Source: Excoecaria cochinchinensis (lineage: Eukaryota > Streptophyta > Magnoliopsida > Malpighiales > Euphorbiaceae). From it: a DNA stretch of 64,000 nt. A program made the translations under genes and the position numbers. Below the pieces are notes generated by a model, which saw only the letters and a program-made list of their open reading frames with translations, made no database searches and was not told the origin of the DNA. Location of the stretch: contig CANTUQ010000102.1 of the NCBI GenBank assembly GCA_947683425.1, positions 806,001-870,000 of the forward strand. Direction: 5' to 3'. Below, piece by piece: positions 7,289 through 18,220 of this stretch (its first letter is position 1; every line of letters begins with the position of its first letter).

Positions 7289-10200
7289 TCCACTAGTGAG
7301 AGTGGAGATGATGAAGATGAGAAAAATGGAGAGTTTACGGATCCGTGGGATTCAGAGGAAGAAGAAAGAGTAGAAGCAGTAACAAGAAGTGGGAGGGTCA
7401 TTCCAGAAGCCGAGAAGCAGCAGGACCCAGCACAAGCAATCGCAGAGAAAGAGCCGGAAGAAAATTCAATAGTGAAGCAACTAAAAAAGACCACGGCTCA
7501 GATATCTATTTGGGACCTCTTGAGACAGTCCCCCTCGCACCGACAGAAGTTAGTCGAAGCATTGAGTGTATCAACTGTAGCAACTACAATCTCCCCATCT
7601 GAGCTGTTAGACCTTGTAAAGGGGGGATCCGGGGAGAAGTTGGTTTTTTCTGATGCAGACCTACCAACAGAGGGTCGTAACCACAACCGACCATTGTACA
7701 TCAAGGCACAGGTCAATGGTAAACACACCGCTTGTGTCATGGTTGATGACGGGTCATCGATAAATGTCTGCCCTTTGGTGGCACTTCAGGCCTTTGGGAT
7801 GGATGAGAGTATGTTAAGCAAATCTGACCTGACCATCACTGCCTACGACAACTCCAGAAGGCAAGCATCGGGAATTTTCAAAGCTTTGGTAAAGACAGGG
7901 CCCATTGAGACAGAAACAGATTTTGTGGTCTTGCCGATTCCAGCAAACTTTTCAGCTCTGCTTGGTAGATCGTGGTTCCACAAGTTAGGGGGAGTACCAT
8001 CCACATTACACCAGATAATTAAAATACCCCATGAAGGAGAAGTAGTGACCATTAAAGCAGCAAGAGAGAACCAAGTGTCTGCCTTGGAGATCTCTAATCA
8101 GCCATTCAGTGGCTTTCATGTATCGATGATCGGAGAAGAGCAAAACCTAGAAGGTAGCCCTCAAGTGGTGAATATGCTGAAGAAGATGCACTTCCTCCCA
8201 GGGGCTGGTTTGGGAAAAGAGTCACAAGGGCTGCAGAATGCTATCACTACACGTGGTCAGAAAGATCGAAAGGGGTTGGGCTACAAAGGAGAATATGGTA
8301 AGAAGAAAGGGTCAGGGAAGATTCCCCATATTTCGGAGAGCTTTGTGCCATCATCATCGGTTTGTGCCTACACTGGAGAAGAAGAACCGCAATGGGTAGA
8401 TGGGAAGATTATCCCTGGATTTGAAATTTTTAACGATGTCTTTGATTGGGAGATCGGAGTTGTTAAAGCCGTAGAGAACTTTTGGGATGAGGAGATTATG
8501 ACCCAATGCAGCATATGGGACAGGGATGAGCCTGAAGAGATCGTCACTGATAAGCTATTAGCCACTAAGCTCAAAGGGAAGGAGAAGATAGTGGAACCAG
8601 AGCCGAAGATTGAGGATCTCAAGATTTCACCAAATCAAGAAGCCAAAGCACAGTCATCTGCAGCATCAGCATCGACTGAAGTTGATAGTCATTTAGATTC
8701 TCTTTTTATACCAGAACTCTTTGAGAACAATGTTAATGTTTCTGATTATGTTAATGAGATGAACAACTTTGCTTACTTGTGTGATGTTTCTGATGATTTC
8801 ATTTCGCATGATCATAACCATGATGCATTCATTTTTGATATTAATTCAATTGGCACAACTGCATTTAATCTCGGAACTTTGGAAAATCCAAAGGAAATTT
8901 TGCTAGCGTCAGATATAACTCCTGAAGAGAGAATAAAATTTGAGAGAATATTAAAAAAATATGAAAAAGTCTTTGCCTGGACCTATGAGGATATGCCGGG
9001 AATAGATCGAGATGTTGCCGAACATGCCATCCCAACTTACCCAGAGTTTAAACCAATCAAGCAAAAGCTTCGGAGGCTTAGGCCAGAATGGGCACAGAAA
9101 GTGAAAGAGGAGATCCATAAGCAGATTGAGGCTAAGTTCCTGATAGAGGTTCAATACCCAACATGGTTAGCTAATGTGGTTCCTGTAGCTAAGAAAGACG
9201 GTAAGGTTCGAGTATGCGTCGACTATCGAGACCTGAACAAAGCTTGCCCTAAAGATGATTTCCCACTGCCTCATATTGATGTGCTAGTAGATAGTGCTGC
9301 TGCTTGTATGATGTATAGCTTTGTGGATGGATACGCAGGGTACAATCAAATTCTTAACAAGATAGTGGACCGGATCAAGACAGCCTTTATCACCGAGTGG
9401 GGGACATATGCCTATCGGGTTATGCCTTTTGGGTTGAAGAATGCAGGAGCAACCTATCAGAGGATGGCAACCAAGGTTCTCAATGACTTAATCCACAAAG
9501 AAGTGGAGGTGTACGTCGACGACATGATGATTAAGTCGGCTACCAGGGAAGGTCACTTTGAGGCATTAGAAAAGTTCTTTCAAAGGATTAGCAAGTATGA
9601 TCTGCGACTCAATCCCAAGAAGTGCATTTTTGGAGTTACATCAGGAAAGTTGTTAGGCCATGTGGTAAGCCAGAGGGGAATCGAGGTTGATCCCGATAAG
9701 GTCAAAGCCATAAGAGAGATGCCAGTGCCCCAGAAGGAGAAGGACGTCAGAAGTTTCCTAGGAAAGCTTCAGTACATCAGTCGATTTATTGCCAAGCTAG
9801 CTTCGGTATGTGAGCCTATTTTCAAGCTTCTTAGGAAGAATCAGCCGATGCTATGGAACGATGACTGTCAACTGGCCTTTGACACCATTAAGGACTATCT
9901 GCTAAATCCTCCAGTGTTAAGACCACCACGCCGTGCCAAACCATTAATCCTGTACCTGGCTGTGGAAGATAACTCAGTGGGTGCTATGATGTCTCAGGAA
10001 GACGATTTTGGTGTAGAGTTTTCCGTTTACTATCTTAGCAAGAAGTTCTTGCCTTACGAAGCCAAATATGTGGAGGTAGAAAAGATTTGTTTAGCAGTTA
10101 TCTGGGCTTCTAAGAAGTTGCGACACTACTTTCATTCCTTCAAGGTACAAACGGTTGCCAAACATAATCCGCTTAGATACCTCCAAGAAGCACCCTCTCT

Positions 10201-12112
10201 ACTAGGGAAGATGGGAAGATGGTTACTGCTATTGCAGGAATTTGACATTGAGTACATAACCAGGAAAACCATTAAGGGAAGAGCTGTAGCGGAGTTCTTA
10301 GCCGAGCATCCTATTGAGGGAGATCAGTTTGAATACAACTTCCCAGATGAAGATGTCACGGCCATAGCAGTGCAAGGGTGGCAATTATTCTTTGATGGAG
10401 CAGTCAATAATAAGGGAGCAGGTGTAGGAGTTATTCTTACGACCCCAGATGGTGAAAGACTACCATTGGCTAAGAAGCTGAGGTATAAGGCTACCAATAA
10501 TGAAGCAGAATACGAAGCTTGCATCTTTGGATTGGAAGCATTGCTGGCTCTGGGGGCAAAGACCGCAGAAGTATTTGGGGATTCCTCCTTGGTAATTCAC
10601 CAAATTAAAGGAGAGTGGTCAGTCAAGGAAGAAAGGCTGCTGCCTTATGTAAAGCACTTGAGAACGTTGAGCAGCCAGTTCGAGATTTGCACTTTCCACT
10701 TCATCCCCAGAGATGAAAATCAGTTAGCTGATGCTCTAGCAACTTTAGTGTCCATGTGGGACAACCCAACAGGAGTTGCGATGAAACCCGTGCTGATATA
10801 TAGTTCGAAAAGACCTTGCTTTGAAGCTGAACAGGTGATGGACATTGAGGCCACTGATGGAAATCCATGGTATTATGACATTCAGAATTATTTAGAGAGA
10901 TCAGTCTTTCCAGAGGAAGCCACTGAGAAGGACCAAAGAATGATCAGAAAGTTATCCACTCAATTCATCAGTGTTAATGGCACTTTATACAAAAGGCAAG
11001 CTGATGGTATCCAGTTAAGATGTCTGGCAGAGAAAGAAGCTAAAAGAGTTATGGAAGAAGTTCATGCCGGGGTTTGTGGAGCTCACATGAATGGCTTAGC
11101 CTTAGCAAAGAAGATCATGCGCCGAGGGTTTTATTGGCTCACAATGGATACAGATTGTTCAAAATTTGTGAAGCAATGTCAGTTATGCCAACAGTACGCG
11201 AATTTGAGGCATGTGCCAGTTTCAGAGTTACATAACTTAACATCTCCATGGCCATTTGCAGCATGGGGAATAGACATCATAGGCGAAATCCATCCTACTG
11301 CTTCTAATGGGCATAGATTCATCATAGTTGCCATTGACTACTTCACTAAGTGGGTTGAGGCTGAATCTTTCAAGAAGGTTGATGCAAGGGATATGGCTAA
11401 ATTCATCGAGCGGAATTTGATATGCAGATATGGTCTCCCACATCACATTGTGTCTGATAATGGGGTACAATTCCTAGCAGAGACTAAACAGATGCTCCAG
11501 AAATATAGGATCCAACATCATAAGTCTTCTCCTTATCGTCCTCAAGCAAACGGTGCAGTTGAAGCGGCAAATAAGAATGTGAAGAGAATTTTGGCCAAGA
11601 TGGTTCAGAACTACAAGGATTGGGCAGAAAAGCTATCCTTCGCACTTTGGGGTTATAGAACAACAGTCAGAACCTCTACGGGGGCAACACCATTCTCTCT
11701 GGTGTATGGAACTGAAGCAGTCCTGCCGGTTGAAATTGAGCTGAAATCATTAAGAGCAGTCCTGGAAGCCGAGATTCCGGAGACAGAATGGGCACAACAG
11801 CGATTGTTGCAGTTGAATCTATTGGATGAAGATAGGTTGAGAGCCTATTACCACAATCAGGTTTATCAGAAGAGACTAGCTCGGTCCTTTGGCAAGAAGG
11901 TACGAAAGCACCCGTTAAAAGAAGGGGATTTGGTCTTTAAGATGATGAGGCCGGGAGTTCCAGACATACGAGGAAAATTCAGACCAACCTGGGAAGGACC
12001 TTTCATTTTGAAAAAGTTGCTAACAAAAGGAGCAGCAATTTTAGCAGACAGCGATGGGAATGAGTTCAAGGACCCGGTCAATGTCGATAGACTTAAAAGG
12101 TTCCATGGCTAA
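7289..12112 (+). CDS. pol: Pol polyprotein of TatA: protease, RT, two RNase H domains, integrase
   Basis: 1607 sense codons, in frame with gag after the UAG. No ATG lies upstream of the protease; the first in-frame ATG is next to the protease active site. Residues below are counted from GTG 7472. Aspartic protease: VDDGSS at 91-96. G-patch-like motif GAGLGKESQG at 244-253. Acidic linker to about 480. Reverse transcriptase about 500-780 with FVDGY (617-621) and YVDD (681-684). A first RNase H about 820-945 has lost key acidic residues (LYLAVED, TVAKHNPL). A second, archaeal-type RNase H about 969-1092 keeps FFDGA, NNEAEYEA, FGDSSL and ADALA. Integrase has an HHCC finger (1198-1239) and catalytic D1268, D1329 and E1364, with the typical 35-residue last spacing. 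The C-terminus (VNVDRLKRFHG) has no chromodomain. The protein should copy element RNA to DNA and insert it. Confidence 0.95.
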   Translation, partial: STSESGDDEDEKNGEFTDPWDSEEEERVEAVTRSGRVIPEAEKQQDPAQAIAEKEPEENSIVKQLKKTTAQISIWDLLRQSPSHRQKLVEALSVSTVATTISPSELLDLVKGGSGEKLVFSDADLPTEGRNHNRPLYIKAQVNGKHTACVMVDDGSSINVCPLVALQAFGMDESMLSKSDLTITAYDNSRRQASGIFKALVKTGPIETETDFVVLPIPANFSALLGRSWFHKLGGVPSTLHQIIKIPHEGEVVTIKAARENQVSALEISNQPFSGFHVSMIGEEQNLEGSPQVVNMLKKMHFLPGAGLGKESQGLQNAITTRGQKDRKGLGYKGEYGKKKGSGKIPHISESFVPSSSVCAYTGEEEPQWVDGKIIPGFEIFNDVFDWEIGVVKAVENFWDEEIMTQCSIWDRDEPEEIVTDKLLATKLKGKEKIVEPEPKIEDLKISPNQEAKAQSSAASASTEVDSHLDSLFIPELFENNVNVSDYVNEMNNFAYLCDVSDDFISHDHNHDAFIFDINSIGTTAFNLGTLENPKEILLASDITPEERIKFERILKKYEKVFAWTYEDMPGIDRDVAEHAIPTYPEFKPIKQKLRRLRPEWAQKVKEEIHKQIEAKFLIEVQYPTWLANVVPVAKKDGKVRVCVDYRDLNKACPKDDFPLPHIDVLVDSAAACMMYSFVDGYAGYNQILNKIVDRIKTAFITEWGTYAYRVMPFGLKNAGATYQRMATKVLNDLIHKEVEVYVDDMMIKSATREGHFEALEKFFQRISKYDLRLNPKKCIFGVTSGKLLGHVVSQRGIEVDPDKVKAIREMPVPQKEKDVRSFLGKLQYISRFIAKLASVCEPIFKLLRKNQPMLWNDDCQLAFDTIKDYLLNPPVLRPPRRAKPLILYLAVEDNSVGAMMSQEDDFGVEFSVYYLSKKFLPYEAKYVEVEKICLAVIWASKKLRHYFHSFKVQTVAKHNPLRYLQEAPSLLGKMGRWLLLLQEFDIEYITRKTIKGRAVAEFLAEHPIEGDQFEYNFPDEDVTAIAVQGWQLFFDGAVNNKGAGVGVILTTPDGERLPLAKKLRYKATNNEAEYEACIFGLEALLALGAKTAEVFGDSSLVIHQIKGEWSVKEERLLPYVKHLRTLSSQFEICTFHFIPRDENQLADALATLVSMWDNPTGVAMKPVLIYSSKRPCFEAEQVMDIEATDGNPWYYDIQNYLERSVFPEEATEKDQRMIRKLSTQFISVNGTLYKRQADGIQLRCLAEKEAKRVMEEVHAGVCGAHMNGLALAKKIMRRGFYWLTMDTDCSKFVKQCQLCQQYANLRHVPVSELHNLTSPWPFAAWGIDIIGEIHPTASNGHRFIIVAIDYFTKWVEAESFKKVDARDMAKFIERNLICRYGLPHHIVSDNGVQFLAETKQMLQKYRIQHHKSSPYRPQANGAVEAANKNVKRILAKMVQNYKDWAEKLSFALWGYRTTVRTSTGATPFSLVYGTEAVLPVEIELKSLRAVLEAEIPETEWAQQRLLQLNLLDEDRLRAYYHNQVYQKRLARSFGKKVRKHPLKEGDLVFKMMRPGVPDIRGKFRPTWEGPFILKKLLTKGAAILADSDGNEFKDPVNVDRLKRFHG

Positions 12113-13253
12113 AGACCAAAAATAAAAAGAAGAGAATAAATGCCCCGCAGGTCGAAAACCGAAAAAAAGGCGGCCTTTGCTAAAATTGGGCGCCCTGTCA
12201 GGGTGAAAACCGAAAAAAGGCATCCTGGGCAAAAATTAAGGGCCAAGAGAAAATATTCAATCGAGAAAACCCGAGAGGGCCGATTGATAACAGGAGTTTG
12301 ATGCTGACAAAACCCACTCCGAGATTAGGTGTAGTCATATGCTTTTGAATTCTTGTCAATTGAAAATCATGTATGATGAAATCATATAGAAATGTACACA
12401 ATTTTGCAATGAATAAAAGAATACATTTTCATTGATCTTTCAGTTCTGTCTTAAAAAGAAATATACCAATTGTTCATCTAAAGATTATTGCTCAGTCCCT
12501 TCATCGGATATGTGCTATTTGCTCTTAACAGAAGCTTTGGTGATATAAAAAAAAGAAGAAAAAAAAAAAAAAAAAAAAGGCCGTTAGAGATGAAAACCGT
12601 AACTGGCTCTCTAAGCAAAAGTTAGGCCAAAGGGCAGGGTGAAAACCTGGAAACAGGCAGTCTGCCCTACAAAAAAAAAATAAAATACACAAAAGCCGCT
12701 GGATTGGGTTGGGTCCATTCCAGGCAAAAGTTAGACAAAGGGTTGTGTGGAAATCCCATAAGGGACGCATTTCCCGCAAAGAAAAGCTAGTGCGAAAATC
12801 CACAAGGGACGCACTACCTTTAAAACAATGACATTCAATGCCTGGAGCGATAAGGCGGCATTATTTCAAGATGATCTTCTGTCAGTCAGACAACACACAA
12901 CACAGAACATGAAATAGAATCCCAGGTAAATGATCATTGGCCAGGGGGCAAGGGATATACACCGGACGTCTCTTTCAAAAAGCTTGTCGACGATCCTCAG
13001 GATTCAGGGGGCATGGTACAGCAAACAAGCTATAAGTTCAGCAAACTATGGATCACCTAGGGCGCGATCTATACATTTTTGCAAGCATTTGCATTCCATA
13101 ACATACACACATGATTTCTTGTATACTCCTATGCATACAATCTTGCAGGAGAAATCGGCGGGAAACACCCACAAAAGCCAAGTGATGACACTAGTCCAAA
13201 CATCTAAAGGAGCAAAAAATTAAAAAAATAAAAAATAAAAAAAAATTAATTCA
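12113..13253 (+). other. TatA 3' UTR, conserved modular block
   Basis: No gene. Degenerate modules of the form GGGTGAAAACCGAAAAAAGG then GCAAAAATTARGG recur at about 12140-12270 and 12585-12735. They are followed by GGGACGCATTTCCCGC and GGGACGCACTACCTTTAA (about 12760-12825). Equivalent blocks occur in TatB, TatC and TatD, so this region outlived the coding decay of those copies. A-rich tracts lie at 12547-12578 and near 13220-13245. Confidence 0.7.
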
Positions 13254-13645
13254 CAACGGTTAGCACGATGGCGGCACTACCCACAAGAGGTTAGCACGAC
13301 CACGGCAATACCAAAATTCACAGCGGTAAGCACGATGGCGGCACTACCCACAAGAGGTTAGCACGACCATGGCACTACCAATTCACAGCGGTTAGCACGA
13401 TGGCGGCACTACCCACAAGAGGTTAGCACGACCACGGCACTACCAGTTCACAGCGGTTAGCACGATGGCGGCACTACCCACAAGAGGTTAGCACGACCAC
13501 GGCACTACCAGTTCACAGCGGTTAGCACGATGGCGGCACTACCCACAAGAGGTTAGCACGACCACGGCATTACCAATGCACAATGTTTAGCACGATAGCG
13601 GCGCCACCCACAAGAGGTTAGCGCACCTACGGAATTACTAGCTAC
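13254..13645 (+). repeat. 65-bp tandem repeat in the TatA 3' UTR
   Basis: Six units starting at 13254, 13321, 13386, 13451, 13516 and 13581, mostly 65 bp; the last is diverged. Each unit is itself a dimer of two similar halves (GGTTAGCACGATGGCGGCAC and AGGTTAGCACGACCACGGCA). Tandem repeats in the 3' UTR are a known hypervariable feature of Tat/Ogre elements. Confidence 0.9.
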
Positions 13646-13770
13646 AACAAAAAAGACAGTAGCAGCTATCATCACAACTCCATCAAGCAGGAAGATCGCC
13701 GCTTCAGGTATGCGTTTCTTTCCTTTTCCTGAATTTTGGCTCACCTAGGCACCCATGCACTAGTCTCTTC

Positions 13771-13785
13771 AAAATTGGGGGCAAC
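13771..13785 (+). other. Polypurine tract of TatA
   Basis: AAAATTGGGGGCAAC directly precedes the 3' LTR. It is atypical (ends GCAAC), but the same word lies at the equivalent place in TatB (17771-17785) and, with one change, in TatD (58970-58984). Confidence 0.85.
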
Positions 13786-16040
13786 TGTAGACACCGGGTC
13801 CCGAGTAGCCTTGATCAGGATTACCCGATGATGAAATTTAGCTATGCCGGCTTATAGGCAAAAAGATTGGAGCTCAGAAGTGATTTTCCTTGTCTTTTCG
13901 GTGAGTAAAAAGGGTATTTTAAAAATATTTTAAAAATATTTTTTTAAAATTATTTTGAAGAAGAAAAAGTGTGTTTTAGGTTGAGGGTATTTTATAAAAA
14001 AAAAAAAAAAAAAAAGGTGAAAAATGATGAAAAAATGAAGAAAGTAGGAAAAATGGAAAATGGGGGAAAAGATTCGCGACGGAAGGGCGACGGCCAGGGG
14101 CCGTCGCGAATGTCCGTGCGCGGAGCGCTGCGGAGCGCGGCCGACGCCCTGGGCGTCGGTAGCTCTGCGCGCACGACGCCTTGGGCGTCGCTCGCTCCGC
14201 GCACGTCGTGCGCGGAGACTCCGCGCATCCGCGCGGAAACGTGCGCGAGGCGCACGATTGACGCCCCACTTCGCCCATTTCGCCCACTTTTCGACCCCCA
14301 CTCGATTTTCAACCGTTTTTGGACGGTTTTTGGTGGTTTTTGGGTAGTTTTTGATGATTAAAAACACTAGAAAAATTCAAAAACAGGGGGGAACGGAGGA
14401 GGAACATTTTGGAGGAAAAAAACTGAATTTTGGAGCTTTGAGTTGAGAGAAAAAAATCCATCTTACACACTTGTTTCCAAGAGCTTTTCTTCAAGTTTTC
14501 AAGCTATTTTCTAAGGATTTTCACAAGAGAAGACAAGGAATTCAACACTTCTATCTTCAATTCTTCAAAACTGAATTTGAGGGTAATTATTCTTGGCTTT
14601 GCTCATTAATTCTCTTGTTAATTTCATTTATTTTGGCTTCCAATTAACATATCAAACATGTAAATTCTCTTAGTCTCCATATTCTTCTTCTTATTTTTCT
14701 TTCTTCAATTATTCATATAACAAATAAGCTTTTTAAATTCTATTATTTTTTTTATGTCAAATTATTCTTTGTTCATGTAATTATGCATGCTTTAGGTTGT
14801 AAATACCTTTAATTTCTTAATGCTATATCATGTTTATTATTATGCTTTCTTTTGCATGTATGAGTGTTATAGTCATTATTTTATGCTAGTTATGCATGTC
14901 AAGTGGAATTATTCTCATGTTACACATTTATTCATGTCTTAATTATAATAAAATTGATTGTCAATAATCTTCCATGTATGTTAATAACTATTATTAATAA
15001 GTTGCATATGCCATGATACTTCATCACCTTATGCATGTTAAATTGCATCTTAATCACTTTATGAATGTTAAATTGCATCATAATTATTTTTTATGCATGT
15101 TATAGTATCTTATGCATGTTATATGGTCTTTGTACATATTACCTTTTATGTTGTATTATTTCATTGGCCTAATCACTAACATGAATTTCTTTTTGATTTT
15201 TGGTTGCAAATCCTTGTTTTATTCTCATTTGAGCATCCATGCACATGAAGGAGGAGTTGCGGGGTTTGGTATTTCCTTTATACATTTTTAATTCTCATTT
15301 CGTTTATATTTTTAATTTCCTTGTATATATTCATTGAATAAAATGTTTTTTCTATGCGCACCTAAATAAAGATCATAAAAATATTTCTTACTAAATTAAT
15401 TTAGATTTTTCATAATAAAATGGGACCAATGTCCTAATTTTCATTCCAAATAAAATCATCACATCCAGAATATTTTCTTTAATTGTGCATGCGGGGACCA
15501 AAGTCCTCATAATTAATAAATTCCCCGGTTTTATGTATGTGTGCACTTTTAAATGGGAGTTGTATTCCGCTCCTTGTATTATTGTAATTCATTGCTTTAC
15601 TTGCTAATTTATGGTTTTCCTAACATGAGTAAATGCGCCTTAAATTAATTGCATTGTGTGGAGAGAGAGCGAATTAATGACAATTAAGATTCAATCATAA
15701 ATTAATCGAGGTAGAAATAGATGAGAAATCCCGGACCCAGCTCTGGTCTTTGGGCTCGAGAGGTTAGAGGTTATCCTCCAATATACTTCTTGGGTCACGA
15801 GACTTTAGCGCTAATCCTAGGCCTCATGGCCCAACATGGATACTAAGCGCAGTCTTAGGCTCTCCGAGGCGAGAGTAACTTTCCCAATGTTCTATTGGGT
15901 GGCGACTCCATGATACCTCTGTGTTGCTCAACATAGATGCACTTGCGATTTATTGCAAGATGCCAACGGACCCGCAAATGCCCGATCGCCCTCAAGCGGG
16001 CGGTCATAGGGGCGGCGCTCGGGATCCGGCGCGCGTCACA
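13786..16040 (+). mobile_element. TatA 3' LTR
   Basis: 2255 bp, near identical to the 5' LTR. Differences seen: the A-tract at 13999 is six bases shorter, a 10-bp GCGGAGCGCT duplication in the GC island (14072-14272), A to G near 15358 and C to T near 15938. Ends GCGCGTCACA at 16040. Confidence 0.97.
14072..14272. repeat. GC-rich hairpin island in the TatA 3' LTR
   Basis: Same four hairpins as in the 5' LTR, with one extra 10-bp GCGGAGCGCT copy near 14120-14135. Confidence 0.85.
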
Positions 16041-16045
16041 GCGTG
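16041..16045. repeat. Target-site duplication GCGTG, right side of TatA
   Basis: Matches 2598-2602. Confidence 0.95.
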
Positions 16046-16313
16046 CACAAATAAAATAATTATTTACAAATAAACACAGAACACATAAAGAGAGGGTTGA
16101 AAGGATCTCACCAAACTGAAGTACGTGTCGCGACCCATCCGGGGGAGTCGCGGGGACACTCACATAACGCGACCCAAATTAAATCTCAGACAGAAAACAA
16201 TATCAAAAACATTAGTAATAATTCTAGAAATTAATCAAATAAGGACAAGATAATGGCAACAATAAAAATTATAGTGATGACAACAACAAATAATCATGGT
16301 ATAATAGCAATAA

Positions 16314-16431
<118 letters not shown>

Positions 16432-17235
16432 TAACAATAATGGAAAGGGGGAATGATGGACGACATCAGGGGGGATATAAAACCAAAAGAAAATCTTAAA
16501 AATTAAATAAAAGGCACAAGGGAAAACAAATGAAAAGGGAAGCAAACATGATACTACTAATAATAATAATGATAACAGTGAATGAGCATGAAAATCAAAA
16601 TAAAAAATGACATATTGATAGTGATGTTAACACATTAAAATGCTAATAAATAATAGAGGTGGTAATAATGGCAAAAATAATATTAACAACAATAAATAAT
16701 ATACAAAAAAATAAATGAGAACGAGTCCAAAAATGTTTACACTCAGAAGTTTTAGATCGGAAATAGGATGTCTCAATCCGTTCCCCTTATCGATTTTTGA
16801 TGATAATAATATTCGAAACAAGTGTAAAAATCTATGCTTTAAATAAATTAGTTCAAGAAAATATTTTTGGTGGGATGAATAAGCTAAGAAAATTAATTTC
16901 TCTTGCTCAAATCAAACCCAAGATTAAGTATTTTAGAGTAACAAAGACTAAAACTTGAGAAGAAAAACTTAAAGATTTTTGAAGAAGAATTTTAGAGGAA
17001 GAAGATGCTTCCTGGAGAGTGAAAAAAATGCTAGAGAGAAAAGCCAAAAAAATCCTTTGTAAAAGATGTTGCCGTCCCCGCAAATGAGCCCCAAAAACCC
17101 CTTTTTATTTTTGCCTTTGACAAAAATAGGAAGAGGACAAAGGGCTTTAATTTTTGGTTAACCCAAAATTGCATAAAAATGTGAAAAACTGAAAAAAAAT
17201 CAGACTGGAAAAGAAGGAAAGAAGAAACAGAAAAG

Positions 17236-17550
17236 GTAGCGGAAACCGCGGCCAAAAGTGGCCGCGGGAAGGGGGAACAACGCGCGCCAAGTGGGCGCAC
17301 GCGTCGCCCATGCTGCGGGCGTGGGGGGCACGCGTGTCGCCCCCCTGCCGCTGGCGTTGCCCCCCTGCTGCGCCCGCGTCGCCCCCCCCGCTGCGCGCGC
17401 GTCGCCCCCCCGCTGCGCGCGCAGGGGTCGCTCGGTGCCCCTGCTACGTGCGCGCAAGGGGGCAGGCAGCTGTGCGGATGCCCCTGTGTGTTGGGGCGGC
17501 CTGCCCCGTAGGCGCCCCCGCGCTCTGCCACAAGTTGCACTCGCGACCTT
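17236..17550. repeat. GC-rich island in the TatB 3' LTR
   Basis: Includes the inverted repeat CCGCGGCC / GGCCGCGG (17246-17253, 17260-17267), then repeated words such as CGCGTCGCCC and CCCCCCTGC. It lies close to the LTR start in the element's orientation, as in TatA. The open frames here are compositional. Confidence 0.75.
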
Positions 17551-17770
17551 TTTTTTTTATTTTAATAAAGCCCTAAATACACAAAATTAATATTTTCTAC
17601 CCTATTTTAATTTTTAATTTTTAAAATATATATTTTTAATTATTTTTCTAAAAAAATCATAATTTTGATAGGGAAACAATTGATTCTCACTTTTCTCACC
17701 AAAAATCGGTCTTTTATCTTCATCATCAAGTAATTCTGATCTTGGACCGCCTCGGGACCCGGTGTCTACA

Positions 17771-17785
17771 GTTGCCCCCAATTTT
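17771..17785 (-). other. Polypurine tract of TatB
   Basis: Reverse complement of AAAATTGGGGGCAAC, next to the LTR end at 17770. Shows that the TatB interior lies to the right. Confidence 0.85.
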
Positions 17786-18029
17786 GGAGAACTTAGAACC
17801 TAGGCGCCTAAGTGAGCAAAAATTCAAAAAATAAAGGAAAGAAACGCGTACCTGAGGCGGCTGTCTTCCCGGTCATGCTAATGAAGTCGTCTCCTTAGGT
17901 CGCCGTACAGACTGAGGGACGATTTTCATCCTTCTGGGTGATGCGTCGAGTCTGCTTCTGACAAAACGAGAGAGTTACTCTTCTGAGCTGCACCGAGTCT
18001 GCTCAAGACTTACAAAGTGCGAAGTTGTG
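17786..18029 (-). other. TatB 3' UTR next to the polypurine tract
   Basis: Resembles the TatA stretch just upstream of its polypurine tract (TTCAGGTATGCGTTTCTTTC; here GAAACGCGTACCTGAG on the plus strand). No gene. Confidence 0.6.
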
Positions 18030-18215
18030 TGAGATTTGTCTCCTCAGAGAACTTGGGGAATTGGCCTCCTCAGAGGACTTCGAGGTTTTGCCTCCTCAGA
18101 GGACTTCAAGGTTTTGCCTCCTCAGAGGACTTTAAGTTTTTGCCTCCTAAGAGGACTTTGAGGTTTTGCCTCCTTAGAGGACTTCAAGGTTTTGCCTCCT
18201 CAGAGAACTTTAAGG
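18030..18215 (-). repeat. TatB 3' UTR minisatellite, left half
   Basis: About seven units of roughly 27 bp containing GCCTCCTCAGAGGACTTC. The array is split by the TekG insertion and resumes in phase at 37635. The unit CTCCTCAGAGGA is partly palindromic. Confidence 0.9.
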
Positions 18216-18220
18216 TTTTA
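18216..18220. repeat. Target-site duplication TTTTA, left side of the TekG array
   Basis: Repeated at 37630-37634. Joining the flanks over one copy restores the minisatellite phase (AAGGTTTTACCTCCTCAGAG). Confidence 0.88.

Larger units (their letters stand above)
2603..16040 (+). mobile_element. TatA: intact, recently inserted Tat-type Ty3/gypsy retrotransposon
   Basis: A 13,438-bp element with near-identical LTRs (2251 and 2255 bp), a tRNA-Arg-type primer site, gag and pol open frames, an atypical polypurine tract and a GCGTG target duplication. By eye the LTRs differ by two substitutions, an A-tract length change and one 10-bp duplication in the GC island. The insertion is therefore very recent. 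Placement in the Tat lineage rests on the second, archaeal-type RNase H between RT and integrase, the absence of a chromodomain, and the long 3' UTR with tandem repeats. It lies in the 3' LTR of TatB in the opposite orientation. Confidence 0.97.

Noticed and set aside
11900..12112. Chromodomain at the C-terminus of pol
   Set aside because: The end matches the Tat-type integrase tail and no chromodomain motif is visible.
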